Assembly (NCBI GenBank): GCA_016719605.1
Contig: JADJYW010000019.1
Coordinates: forward strand, 1-64,000
Source of the DNA: Lewinellaceae bacterium
Lineage (GTDB): Bacteria > Bacteroidota > Bacteroidia > Chitinophagales > Saprospiraceae
Direction: 5' to 3'
DNA length: 64,000 nucleotides
The position numbers and the translations under genes are program-made. The first letter of the stretch is position 1; every line of letters begins with the position of its first letter. Below are positions 1 to 10,033 of this stretch, one piece after another. Below the pieces are notes generated by a model. The model did no database searches and was not told where the DNA came from. It worked only from the letters and a program-made list of their open reading frames with translations.

Positions 1-2
1 AT

Positions 3-1112
3 TTTGCCAATATCGTCGAATTAGTTGGCGATCTGGGTGTCAATGTGGGTTTTCTCAGCGGCACCGTGAAAGGCAAAAAACGCCAGGCAATACTGGACGC
101 CCTCGAGGCCGGTACGCTACACATTGTCATCGGAACCCACGCGCTGGTGGAGGACTGGGTGGTGTTCCAAAAACTCGGTTTAGTCATCATTGACGAGCAA
201 CACCGCTTTGGCGTGGAGCAACGCGCTGCCCTGTGGAAAAAAGGCGCCGGGCTACCGCCGCATGTCCTGGTGATGACTGCTACCCCATCCCCGCACACTG
301 GCCATGACCCTGTACGGCGACCCTGATTCGTCCGTGATTGACGAACTGCCGCCGGGCCCGAAAGCCCATCACGACCATCCACAAGACCGAGCAACATCGG
401 CTGCGCGTGCAGGATTTATGCGCGAAGAAGTCATAAAAGGCCGGCAGGTGTACGTCGTTTACCCCATGATTGAGGAGACCGAAAAAAGCCGACATGCTGG
501 ACCTGATGAGCGGATACGAGGCGCTGAGCCGCGACCAACGCCCGAGTATCAAATCAGCATCGTACACGGAAAGATGAAACCCGTCGACAAGGAGTTCGAG
601 ATGCAGCGTTTCGTGCGCGGAAACGCAGATCATGGTGGCTGACGGTAATTGAAGTCAGCGTGAATGTGCCCAACACTTCCGTCATGGTCATTGAAAATGC
701 CGATCGTTTTGGCCTGAGCCAGCACCAGTTGCGCGGGCGGGTGGGTCGTGGCGCCGAGCAGTCGTACTGCATTTTGGTAACCGGATTCAAACTCAGCGCC
801 GCCGATGCCCGCGAGCGCCTGCCAAACCGAAATTTTCAAACCAATGACGGTTTTGTCATTGCTGAAACCGACCTGCGCCTGCGCGGTCCAGCAACATGGA
901 GGGCACCCAACAAAGCGGCATGCTGCGTTTCCTGCTCGCCGATTTGGGCGCGACGGACCAAATACTGACTGCTGCGCGGGAAATTGCCGCCCATTTTTGG
1001 AAAGCGATCCGGGCTTGACTGCACCGGAAAACCGGCGTTTGCTGGAACATTGGCTACTACCCGGGACAGGAATCCCGGGTGTGGGCAGGATATCGTGGAA
1101 GAGATTGCCTAA
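3..1112 (+). pseudogene. recG: ATP-dependent DNA helicase RecG, 3' part, frameshifted
   Basis: RecG remodels stalled replication forks and Holliday junctions as a monomeric superfamily 2 helicase. The window opens inside the gene. The frame starting at base 3 gives the DEAD/DEAH-type block IDEQHRFGVEQR and then the MTATP motif. The RecG-typical block LYGDPDSSVIDELPPG follows in another frame. Further on come the helicase C motif QLRGRVGRG and the C-terminal DPGLTAPENRRLLEHW. These pieces fall in at least three reading frames, with breaks near 290, 480, 640 and 900, so the copy as written cannot give one protein. One frame closes with TAA at 1110-1112. The similarity to RecG is unmistakable. 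Whether the breaks are real or base-calling errors cannot be told, but the next gene is broken in the same way, which points to poor sequence here. Confidence 0.85.
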
Positions 1113-1435
1113 AAATTGCTCCATTTTGAAAATCCCCGAGTACCTTTGTTGGCTGTTTGTAAACAAATTTACCCCAGGACACTGGTTCCTTCGGTGTTTT
1201 CGATCACACAGATCGCAATCCATTTTCCTGCTTTTCCGGTTTTGTTACCATCTGGACGCAATAGCGTCACCAAGCGCGTTTGGAAGCCTGTGCATTGAAG
1301 GTTTTCAATATTCACTTTAATCCGGATAGCACTTTCCCCCGTATTCCTTCCCCCTTGTCTTCGGAGATATGTACCGGCTTACCGCTTTGTGGGGTAGGCT
1401 TTCGTTTCTTGTATCACTTTCAATTTTTTAACGAA
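1113..1435. other. Intergenic region between recG and the giant secreted protein
   Basis: About 320 bases without a convincing gene. The short open frames here have no signal sequence or recognisable motif. TACCTTTG at 1141-1148 matches the Bacteroidota -7 consensus TAnnTTTG, but no well-spaced TTTG lies upstream, so a promoter for the secreted protein is only possible. Confidence 0.3.
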
Positions 1436-2879
1436 ATGAAGAACGGCTCTACACCCACTAACTTTCTCCGCGCAGCCTTAGTGCTGCCTCTGGGCAGTCA
1501 CGGTCACTGTTGCATTGCACAAATCAAAGGCGAGATCGCATCACGATCTTGACCTCATCTCATCGGCTAGAAACGGCGGCGGCCCACAGTTTTGCGCTCC
1601 TGGCTCCTCCTGCTGCCAGTTTGGAGCAATACCGAAACAGCTCATTTGACAACCCCGTCAACACTTGTACCAATTGGGTCAACGGAAATGCCAGGAACAA
1701 AACTCCCACTATCTGGAAGGGTGGTCTATCCCGTATCGCTGCACGATGACAGACCTTCCGCTGAACACACCTATCACACTCACGTTCCGGCTACGACATT
1801 AAAAATAACGGCAAACATGCGTTGGACTACCTGACGTACTTCCACCGCATGGAACCACACGATGTTTTCTGTGGTGACAGCCACAATGCTGCAGAATGCG
1901 TGGTTCCATCAGCCAATCCTTTCACCACGTTTCCTATTCCAGCCCCGTCCTCTGCCGGGTCTCCATTGGCTGGTATGCCCACGAACAGTTTCAATGCACT
2001 GCCTGCCGGCGAGCGGCTCATGCGTTTGTATGGCGGAATTATCGACACCATATACTATGTCACTCAGGGCAACCTGAATGTCAATAATGCTTCGACTACA
2101 ATCAGTGTCGTGTTCCGCGCCACAAGCGCCACTGCTGTTTTGGCTTGGGGCGGTCATATTGCATCCCGGCTGGACTGGGGCGCGGGCAATTCCGCCGGGG
2201 CATCGGTCGCCTACCACACTCAGTGGGCTGGACGCTCCGGTAATCTCGGAGGACAGGACCCGCTCCCTCAGCGGGGGCAGTATCGCGCCAGTTTGCACGA
2301 TCACAGGCTCCGACACCTTTATCGTGCGCCAACGCGAGCGCGCAGTACTGCGTTGCGAATCAAAGCGGCATTACATACACTTGGGACATTATTAGTGGTA
2401 ATGCAACCATTTCCGGTTCAGGGAACTGTATCAACGTACAAGCAGGCACCCAGGATTTCACGCTGGAAGTCACCCTGACCTCCAACAACGGGTTATGCAG
2501 CAGTTGCACCTACGATGTTAAAGTTCTCGGTTTCCGGTACCTGCTCCATTGATGGGCCTATTGAGGGTTTGCCGGGCGCCAGTAACGAATACTGCGCCCC
2601 GCCGGCCACTTCCTATCCCTGGTTCGTCTCCGGGCGGTACGATCACTACCCAACCGATGGCCCCTGCGTGACGGTGGAAGCCGACGCCAATTGCATCTGC
2701 TTACACCCTGTCCCTGTTTCTTGGCAATGCTTTTGTGGAACATTTTGTTCAAAGTAGTCCCCGTCAAAGACCTTACGAAACCGGCGGTTTTCCTGCCCAA
2801 CAACAGCACCGTCCTGCCCCTGACGTGGCACACCACAAACCCGACTTCACCGTCACGCACCCACGTCTAATACCTGCCC

Positions 2880-5330
2880 CACCCACTTCCAAACCGCACC
2901 GAGACTTGCGATACCACGCTGCACGCAACCATTACCGGAGGCTGACAACCTGCGTTTCCTGCACTGACGAACCAGGTGCCTGCCGTGTTGGACGTGAGCG
3001 TAACCACCAGCGATAACTGCGGTGGTACCGTCGCCGTCACACACATCGGCGACGTGCCCAACGGTACCTGCCCCACCACTATTTCCAGAACGTACCAGGC
3101 CGAGGATGCCTGTGGAAATACCGAACGCTGCGCGCAGACCATTACCGTGGAGGATAAACTGAAACCGGCGGTTTCCTGCCCAAGCAACAGCACCGTTTCC
3201 TGCACGAACCAGGTGCCGGCGGTGGACGTGAGCAGCGTAACCACCAGCGATAACTGCCGGTGGTGCCGTCACCGTCACGCACATCGGCGACGTGCCCAAC
3301 GGCACTTGCCCCACCACTATTTCCAGAACGTACCAGGCCGAGGATGCCTGCGGAAATACCGAACGCTGCACGCAGACCATTACCGTGGACGATAAAATCA
3401 AACCGGCGGCTTCCTGCCCAAGCAACACCACCGTTTCCTGCACGAACCAGGTGCCGGCAGTGGACGTGAGCAGCGTAACCACCAGCGATAACTGCGGCGG
3501 TACCGTCACCGTCACGCACATCAGCGACGTGCCCAACGGTACCTGCCCCACCACTATTTCAGAACGTACCAGGCCGAGGATGCCTGCGGAAATACCGAAC
3601 GCTGCACGCAGACCATTACCGTGGAGGATAAACGCTGAAACCGACGGCTTCCTGCCCAAAGCCACTCCCGTGCCCCTGCCCCTGCTCCAGCCGGTGCCGG
3701 CAGTAGATGTGACAGCAACCCCAGCGATAACTGCGGTGGTACCGCCCCGTCCGCACATCGGCGACGTGCCCAGCGGTACCTGACCACTATTTCCAACGTG
3801 GCCGGGGATGCCGCGGAACGCTGCCGCAGGCCATTACCGTGGAGGATAAGCTCAAACCGGCGATTTCCTGCCCAGATAACACAACCGTTTCCTGCCAACC
3901 AGGTGCCGGCGGTGGATGTGAGCAGCGTAACCAACCAGCGATAACTGCGGCGGTACCGTCACCGTCACGCACATCAGCGACGTGCCCAACGGTACCTGCC
4001 CCACCACTATTTCCAGAACGTACCAGGCCGAGGATGCCTGTGGAAACACCGAGCGCTGCACGCAGACCATTACCGTGGAGGATAAGCTGAAACCGGCGGC
4101 TTCCTGCCCGAACAACAGCACGTTTCCTGCACGAACCAGGTGCCGGCGGTGGACGTGAGCAGCGTAACCACCAGCGATAACTGCGGCGGGTACCGTCACC
4201 GTCACGCACATCGGCGACGTGCCCAACGGTACCTGCCCACACCACTATTTCCAGAACGTACCAGGCCGGAGGCTGCCGGAACGCTGGAAATACCCGAACG
4301 CGCTGCACGCAGACCATTACCGTGGAGGATAAACTGAAACCGACGGCTTCCTGTCCAAACAACAGCACCGTTTCCTGCACGAATCAGGTGCCGGCAGTGG
4401 ATGTGAGCAGCGTAACCACCAGCGATAACTGCGGCGGTACCGTCACCGTCACGCACATCGGCGACGTGCCCAACGGTACCTGCCCCACCACTATTTCCAG
4501 AACGTACCAGGCCGAGGATGCCTGCGGAAATACCGAACGCTGCACGCAGACCATTACCGTGGAGGATAAACTGAAACCGGCGGTTTCCTGCCCAAGCAAC
4601 AGCACCGTTTCCTGCACGAATCAGGTGCCGGCAGTGGATGTGAGCAGCGTAACCACCAGCGATAACTGCGGCGGTACCGTCACCGTCACGCACATCGGCG
4701 ACGTGCCCAACGGTACCTGCCCCACCACTATTTCCAGAACGTACCAGGCCGAGGATGCCTGCGGAAATACCGAACGCTGCACGCAGACCATTACCGTAGA
4801 GGATAAACTGAAACCGATCATCGTTTGCCGGCCCGATCTGCAGGTTTCCTGCATAGATCAGGTGCCGCCGGTGGATGTGAGCAGCGTAACCACCAGCGAT
4901 AACTGCGGTGGTTCAGTCACCGTCACGCACATCAGCGACGTGCCCAACGGCACTTGCCCGACCACTATTTCCAGAACGTACCAGGCCGAGGATGCCTGCG
5001 GAAATACCGAACGCTGCACGCAGACCATTACCGTAGAGGATAAACTGAAACCGATCATCGTTTGCCGGCCCGATCTGCACGGGTTTCCTGCATAGATCAG
5101 GGCGCCGCCGGTGGATGTGAGCAGCGTAACCACCAGCGATAACTGCGGCGGTACCGTCACCGTCACACACATAGGCGACGTGCCCAACGGCACTTGCCCG
5201 ACAACTATTTCCAGAATGTACCAAGCCGAGGATGCCTGCGGAAATACCGAACGCTGCACGCAGACCATTACCGTGGAGGATAAACTGAAACCGACGGTTA
5301 CTTGTCCGGATAACATCACGGTTTCCTGCA
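2880..5330 (+). repeat. Tandem array of ~237-bp HYR-like coding repeats
   Basis: The phrase encoding DVSSVTTSDNCGGTV recurs near 2986, 3222, 3459, 3700, 3913, 4149, 4396, 4633, 4870 and 5110, a spacing of about 237 bases (79 codons). Units from 4322 on are nearly base-identical, while those at 3600-4300 carry many small insertions and deletions. Each unit starts with a KPxxSCPxNSTVSC strand and ends with QTITVEDKL. The uneven spacing (213-247) marks where bases are missing or added. The near-identity implies recent amplification or gene conversion and makes the array prone to assembly collapse. Confidence 0.9.
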
Positions 5331-6919
5331 CAGATAATGTTCCGGCTCCTGATGCCAATGCAGTTACCGCCGGCGATAACTGCGCAGGAACTGTAACCGT
5401 CACACATACCGGCGATAACATTGGCCCGAAGGCCTGTGAAAACCGCTACCTGATCATACGCACCTACGAAGCCGAAGATGCGTGCGGCAATACCGCGTCG
5501 TGTTCGCAAGGGATTCGGGTAGACGACAAAATACCACCCACCGTAACTTGTCCGAATGACCTGAGCGTTTCCTGTACAACCGAAATACCCGCTGCCGATG
5601 TGAACGCCGTGCTGACAAACGACAATTGTGGTGGAACGGTTGTTACAACCTACATCGGGGATGCGATGAGCGACTACCTGTGTGCCAACCGATACCGGAT
5701 CGTTCGGATGTATCGCGCTACCGATGTTTGTGGAAACAAGAATACCTGTTTTCAGAATATTGAGGTGTATGATGCCACCCCGCCTTCTGGTATCTGCCCA
5801 AAGGATATTTCTGTTTCCTGCATCAAAAGCATTCCTTGCAGCGGTACCGATCCGCTGGTCCAGGCAGCCATTGATTCCATCAAATTGGCTTACAAGGATA
5901 ATTGTGGCGGGAATGTATCGGTTACGTTTGTTTCAAACGATTCGCTGGAGACATGCTCATACGAGGTAAATTCCGGCTACACCTTCAGCCGCACGTTTCA
6001 CTTCATCGTGTCCGATGTTTGCGGCAATACAACTTCCTGCTCGGTCTCCTTCACCGGGGCTTGCATTTGCAGCTACACGCAGGGTTTCTGGGGTAATAGC
6101 AACGGTAAAGCCAATGGACTGACCACATCGCAGATATTGGACACACTTATGCAACAGGGGCCAATTCTGGTGGGTGACGGCACAAATTGCGGGTTCGGCA
6201 TTTCCACAAGGCAGTGCGTACTCAATATTTTACCGGCAGGTGGTCCTTCCAATCCATTGGCCAAAAACTATGTACTGAACTGCAACACCACGATCAAAAA
6301 CACCTTGGTCGGGCAGTTGATCGCGTTGCAACTTAACCTGCGCTACAACACACATTTCCGAAAACTGAACCTCGGATCCATTATCCTTGCCGAATCCTGT
6401 GCCTTGACCTCCGATCAAGTCAAGGCGCTCGGCCTTGGCGTGGATACTGCGACGATTCAAGACCTGATCGAACGGACAAACCGCTTCCTGTCCAGCAACT
6501 GTACCGGAGAAACCTTTGCCAAAGGTTTCGGTAGTCTGCTGACGAATGCCCTGACCGTGCTGAACGAATACTGGCACGAATGCCGCATAGACGTTGCTTG
6601 TGAAGAAGCAGACGGTATCGGGATTTTAGAAGAGCGGAGTGCCGACCAGGAATCAGGTTTGTCCGATGAGGTGTTGCTGGCTCCCAATCCGGCATTTGCC
6701 AGCCTCACTGTAACTTTTAAGGTCAAAACAATCGGAAATATGCAGTTGCGTGTTTTTGATTCGGAGGGAAAACTGGTCAAGGTGGTACAAACGGAAACAA
6801 CATTGGGCAGCAACCGGACGGTACTGGATGTTTCCGGTATGGCTCCCGGTATGTACTGGATCAGTTTGATTTCCAATGAACAGTCTGTTTCCAAACGCTT
6901 TGTCGTGTACCGGGATTGA
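5111..6919 (+). CDS. Intact 3' reading frame of the giant HYR protein (C-terminal ~600 residues)
   Basis: This is the uninterrupted end of the locus above, not a separate gene. It contains one last near-identical HYR-like unit, then diverged units with the shared skeleton of paired cysteines (VTCPxxxxVSC ... DNCGGTVxVT ... DACGNT). After the last unit comes a domain of about 175 residues beginning CSYTQGFWGNSNG. It resembles the TQGYWKNH-type modules seen in many secreted Bacteroidota proteins and is rich in Asn, Leu and conserved Cys. The final 80 residues (LAPNPAFASLTVTF to the end) have the usual features of a T9SS type A C-terminal domain: a PNP motif, a glycine-rich MAPGMYWI strand and a basic end. 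The in-frame TAG at 5093-5095 separates it from the open frame 4322-5095; extra bases in the unit at 5080-5110 explain the break. Confidence 0.8.
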   Translation: MDVSSVTTSDNCGGTVTVTHIGDVPNGTCPTTISRMYQAEDACGNTERCTQTITVEDKLKPTVTCPDNITVSCTDNVPAPDANAVTAGDNCAGTVTVTHTGDNIGPKACENRYLIIRTYEAEDACGNTASCSQGIRVDDKIPPTVTCPNDLSVSCTTEIPAADVNAVLTNDNCGGTVVTTYIGDAMSDYLCANRYRIVRMYRATDVCGNKNTCFQNIEVYDATPPSGICPKDISVSCIKSIPCSGTDPLVQAAIDSIKLAYKDNCGGNVSVTFVSNDSLETCSYEVNSGYTFSRTFHFIVSDVCGNTTSCSVSFTGACICSYTQGFWGNSNGKANGLTTSQILDTLMQQGPILVGDGTNCGFGISTRQCVLNILPAGGPSNPLAKNYVLNCNTTIKNTLVGQLIALQLNLRYNTHFRKLNLGSIILAESCALTSDQVKALGLGVDTATIQDLIERTNRFLSSNCTGETFAKGFGSLLTNALTVLNEYWHECRIDVACEEADGIGILEERSADQESGLSDEVLLAPNPAFASLTVTFKVKTIGNMQLRVFDSEGKLVKVVQTETTLGSNRTVLDVSGMAPGMYWISLISNEQSVSKRFVVYRD

Positions 6920-6934
6920 TGCCCTTTGAGCAAT

Positions 6935-6977
6935 AAAAAAAGCCGCCTGGTCAAAACTGACCGGGCGGCTTTTTTTA
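6935..6977. terminator. Bidirectional intrinsic terminator
   Basis: A long GC-rich stem (agccgcc-tggtc / gacc-gggcggct, loop aaaact) is flanked by an A-run on the left and a T-run on the right, so it can end transcription from both sides. It lies between the convergent secreted-protein gene and mvaA; the mvaA stop codon (6975-6977) is in its right T-run. Confidence 0.9.
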
Positions 6978-8306
6978 TTCCCGGGTTCGAGCGCCTTCCA
7001 AAAACGTTCGTACAGCGCTGAAACTCACCGTTTCCCGACAAAAGTGCGCCTGAGCGGCCACTGTCTCTTTTTCAGAAGCCCCCAGATAGTTGAGGATGTT
7101 GGTCAGGTGCATTTTCATGTGCCCTTGCTGTATACCCGTGGTGACCAGGGAGCGCACGGCGGCAAAGTTTTGCGCCAGTCCGACCGTTGCTACGATCATC
7201 ATCAGTTCGCGCGCCGACGGATTTCCGAGCATCTCGAGCGCTTGTTTGGCCAACGGGTGCAGGGCAGTTAGGCCTCCGACCGTACCGATGGGCAGCGGAA
7301 TTTCCAGTTCAAACCGAAAAATACCGTTTTCGACCCATGCCCGGCTCAGGCTGCGGTATTGGCCGCTGCGGCAAGCGTAGGTATGGCCGCAGGCTTCCAC
7401 CGCCCGGAAGTCATTGCCTGTAGCCAGAATCACAGCATCTATTCCGTTGAAAATGCCCTTGTTGTGGGTTGTTGCGCGGTAGGGATCAATTTCAGCGATG
7501 CGCACGGCAGTGCAGAAACGGTCAACAGCAGACCGGCCGGGCAGGCCGGCATCGCGAGCGAGATCTTCCAGTTCATTTTCGGGGCACTCCACCCATGCGC
7601 GTACCAGGCAGTTGGGCGTAAAGTTGGACAGAATGCACATGATCACCTCCACGTCGCGCTCGTGGTCGGCAAGTACGGGTGCGGTTTCTATGAAAAATTC
7701 GAGTTGGTCGCCAAAACGCTCCAGCACCGAGTTGATAAAATTGGCGCCCATGCTGTCGCAGGTTTCAAAGGAAGCCCGCAGTTGAAAATACTCCGGTTCC
7801 AGGTGCGTGAAGTCGAGCAGTTCAATATCCAGCAAGCCGCCGCCGCGCTGGCGCATATTGGCCGTGAGGTCGTCGCAGGAGGCCAATAAATGAGTCTTCA
7901 GATCGGGAAACAACGCATACAGGCGTCCCGGGGAGCCGGCCCATCGGAAGTGTACCTGGCCAAGTTTTACCGTTCCCGATACTTCGGCGCGAAAACCGCC
8001 GCGGTCGAGCCAAAACTTGGCGGCGCTGGAAGCTGCTGCCACCACGCTGCTCTCTTCGATCACCATGGGCACGGCATATTCCTGGCCGTTGATTACAAAA
8101 TTGGGGGCCACGCTGAAGGGGAGGGTGAAGTTGCTGACGGCATTTTCCGTGAATCCGTCAATGATCTTTTGTTGCTGTTCGTCGCGGCGATGCCAGGCGA
8201 TCAGGGCTGATTCGGCTGCCGTTGCGTCTTCAAAGAAATTATTTGCCAGCCATTCGATTTTCTGGCGCTTGCTCAGTTTGGAGAAGCCCGATATTGTTTT
8301 TGCCAT
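6975..8306 (-). CDS. mvaA: Hydroxymethylglutaryl-CoA reductase, class II type
   Basis: Reduces (or in some bacteria oxidises) HMG-CoA/mevalonate, the committed step of mevalonate-route isoprenoid synthesis, in the cytosol. The 443-residue protein has the class II layout. The substrate-loop region ENAVSNFTLPFSVAPNFVING is near residue 54, the catalytic Glu sits in VIEESSVVAAAS (about 84), and the small domain includes CDSMGANFINS. The catalytic Lys is in THNKGIFNGIDAV (about 280) and the catalytic His in TTGIQQGHM (about 395). Length matches the 420-440 residues usual for the bacterial class. The start at MAKTISGFSK agrees with the family N-terminus. It stands alone and is convergent with the secreted-protein gene. 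Anabolic use is inferred, because many Bacteroidota of this branch use the mevalonate pathway. Confidence 0.93.
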   Translation of the reverse strand: MAKTISGFSKLSKRQKIEWLANNFFEDATAAESALIAWHRRDEQQQKIIDGFTENAVSNFTLPFSVAPNFVINGQEYAVPMVIEESSVVAAASSAAKFWLDRGGFRAEVSGTVKLGQVHFRWAGSPGRLYALFPDLKTHLLASCDDLTANMRQRGGGLLDIELLDFTHLEPEYFQLRASFETCDSMGANFINSVLERFGDQLEFFIETAPVLADHERDVEVIMCILSNFTPNCLVRAWVECPENELEDLARDAGLPGRSAVDRFCTAVRIAEIDPYRATTHNKGIFNGIDAVILATGNDFRAVEACGHTYACRSGQYRSLSRAWVENGIFRFELEIPLPIGTVGGLTALHPLAKQALEMLGNPSARELMMIVATVGLAQNFAAVRSLVTTGIQQGHMKMHLTNILNYLGASEKETVAAQAHFCRETVSFSAVRTFLEGARTRE

Positions 8307-8916
8307 TGCGGTGGGCGGTTGCCTTGTTGATTCTGTTTTGATGTTTGTATTGTCGGGGATTTTGCTCGTGGGCAGTTGCCGGTATCAAAATCCCGGACAA
8401 TTCGTGCGACGCAAAATTCGTCAAAGTTGGCTTTTTGTTGTGGGGGTGTTCTGCCAGAGGCAAAAGAACAGATTTTGGAGACCGGTAAAATCACTTTTAA
8501 AACGTGGAGCGGCGCCATGAATTCAAAAAAATGCCGAACGAGGTTGAAAGATGCCTTTTTGATCCGGCGGGAATAACTCAATTAACTTCTAAAACCTTCG
8601 GTAGCACAAGATGTTCATCTTCGCGTGCTACGATAGTGCAGTCAGCAATGGTATTTTTTTTAAAACAAAAAATAGATTTATGCGGCTTGCCTACAACAAA
8701 TTTTTGCCCCGGAAGTAGGCCATCCGGTGTATAACGTCGAGTCCTTCACTGCTTTTTTTGTTCTTTTATTTTTAAAAAAAAGTAGCATAATTCGCTGTAA
8801 ATCAAATTTAAACTATGCAAAAATCTGAAATTGAATTAAAAAAAATATATCCCGGGATATACACACAAAAACATTTTGTTTATTTTTGTCGCCACTTTCA
8901 ATAAACACCGCAGATT
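8307..8916. other. AT-rich divergent intergenic region between mvaA and recA
   Basis: About 610 bases with no supported gene. Short open frames on the minus strand (8239-8581) have no recognisable motif. The right third is strongly AT-rich and holds the candidate recA control region described separately. The string gccagaggcaaaag near 8455 recurs at about 39304, a small dispersed repeat of unknown meaning. Confidence 0.4.
8846..8887 (+). promoter_or_regulatory. Candidate recA promoter with a perfect 16-bp palindrome
   Basis: TATTTTTG at 8880-8887 fits the Bacteroidota -7 element TAnnTTTG, about 30 bases before the recA ATG. Upstream, where a -33 TTTG is expected, sits the perfect palindrome TATATCCCGGGATATA (8846-8861). 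A repressor bound there would block the promoter, so it is a candidate SOS-type operator. The regulator is not known from this sequence. Confidence 0.55.
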
Positions 8917-9987
8917 ATGTCAACAGAAAGAGACAACAAACTTAAAACCTTGCAGGCGACAATTGATCGTCTCGACAAAACCTATGGCAAAGGCACCATC
9001 ATGCGCCTGGGCGACAAGCAAGCCGTAGAAGTAGAAGTAATTCCTTCCGGCTCCCTGGGCCTGGATATCGCCTTGGGGTGCTACGGGTATCCCAAAGGCC
9101 GAATCATTGAGATTTACGGCCCGGAGTCGTCCGGTAAAACCACGTTGGCTATCCACGCTGTTGCGGAATGCCAAAAAAACGGCGGTATAGCAGCCATCAT
9201 TGACGCCGAACACGCCTTTGACCGGTTCTATGCCGAGCATCTCGGAGTCAATGTAAATGATCTGCTCATCAGCCAACCCGACAACGGCGAACAGGCACTG
9301 GAAATCGCCGAAAATCTGATCCGTTCCGGCGCGGTGGATATCGTTGTGGTGGACTCCGTAGCCGCCCTCGTTCCCCGCTCGGAGATCGAAGGTGAAATGG
9401 GGGATTCCAAAATGGGCCTTCAGGCGCGCCTTATGAGTCAGGCCATGCGCAAACTCACAGCAGCCATCGGCCGTACCGGAAGCTGTTGTATTTTCATCAA
9501 CCAGCTGCGGGAGAAAATCGGTGTCATGTTTGGAAACCCGGAAACCACTACCGGTGGCAATGCACTCAAATTTTACGCATCTATACGACTGGATATTCGC
9601 AAAAGTGGCGCCGCATTGAAGGATAAGGACGGCAACGTTGTCGGCAACCAGGTGAAGGTAAAAGTGGTAAAAAACAAACTTTCCCCGCCATTCCGGGTGG
9701 CTTCATTCGATATCATTTTCGGGCAAGGTATTTCCAAGGTGGGCGAAATTATTGACCTCGGCGCCGATCTCGAGATCATCCAAAAAAGTGGAGCCTGGTA
9801 CAGCTACGAGGGCGCAAAAATTGCTCAGGGCCGCGATGCAGCCAAGCAGTTTTTGCAGGATAACCCGGAAATGGCTGCCGAGATCGAAAACAAGATCAAG
9901 GAGAAAATAGCAGCCGGCTCGCCGACGCGATCTGCTACCGCATCGGTCGCCGCAGTAGACAACGGCACGGAAGAAGAAGATTTTTGA
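8917..9987 (+). CDS. recA: Recombinase RecA
   Basis: Forms ATP-dependent filaments on single-stranded DNA, carries out strand exchange and activates the SOS response. The 356-residue protein is full length. An N-terminal helix is followed by the core with Walker A GPESSGKT (68-75), Walker B VDIVVVDSVAAL and loop L1 (EGEMGDSKMGLQARLMSQAMRK region). The ATP-sensing FINQLREKIGVMFGNPETTTGG covers loop L2, and the acidic C-terminal tail ends NGTEEEDF. The start at MSTERDNKLK fits the family and lies about 20 bases after the expected transcription start. The gene is monocistronic, facing away from mvaA. The palindrome in the promoter suggests damage-inducible control, which is inference. Confidence 0.98.
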   Translation: MSTERDNKLKTLQATIDRLDKTYGKGTIMRLGDKQAVEVEVIPSGSLGLDIALGCYGYPKGRIIEIYGPESSGKTTLAIHAVAECQKNGGIAAIIDAEHAFDRFYAEHLGVNVNDLLISQPDNGEQALEIAENLIRSGAVDIVVVDSVAALVPRSEIEGEMGDSKMGLQARLMSQAMRKLTAAIGRTGSCCIFINQLREKIGVMFGNPETTTGGNALKFYASIRLDIRKSGAALKDKDGNVVGNQVKVKVVKNKLSPPFRVASFDIIFGQGISKVGEIIDLGADLEIIQKSGAWYSYEGAKIAQGRDAAKQFLQDNPEMAAEIENKIKEKIAAGSPTRSATASVAAVDNGTEEEDF

Positions 9988-10033
9988 TCGAACACCGAGG
10001 CTTTAGGCTGAAAATGGAGCATGCCACTTGGCA

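Larger units (their letters stand above)
1436..6919 (+). pseudogene. Giant secreted HYR-repeat protein with T9SS sorting domain, multiply frameshifted
   Basis: Read across frames this is one very long exported surface protein. ATG at 1436 starts a signal-peptide-like segment (MKNGSTPTNFLRAALVLPL). A conserved Saprospiria-type N-terminal region follows at about 1640-2560, including AWGGHIASRLDWGAGNSAGA and a PKD-like stretch. Next come about ten near-identical 79-residue HYR-like units (2880-5290), three diverged units (5290-6060), a module starting YTQGFWGNSNG (6070-6600) and a C-terminal type A sorting domain ending FVVYRD. Frames change at least ten times between 1550 and 5100, often inside the repeats. 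The 3' 1.8 kb is clean. Such proteins are exported through T9SS and attached to the cell surface, probably for adhesion or gliding; that role is inferred. A bidirectional terminator follows directly. Confidence 0.75.

Noticed and set aside
2853..5509. Long minus-strand open frames across the HYR repeats
   Set aside because: They only mirror the repeat coding sequence; the plus strand has the conserved Cys pattern and the sorting domain.
8239..8581. Minus-strand open frames upstream of mvaA
   Set aside because: No start signal or recognisable domain; one overlaps the real mvaA start.
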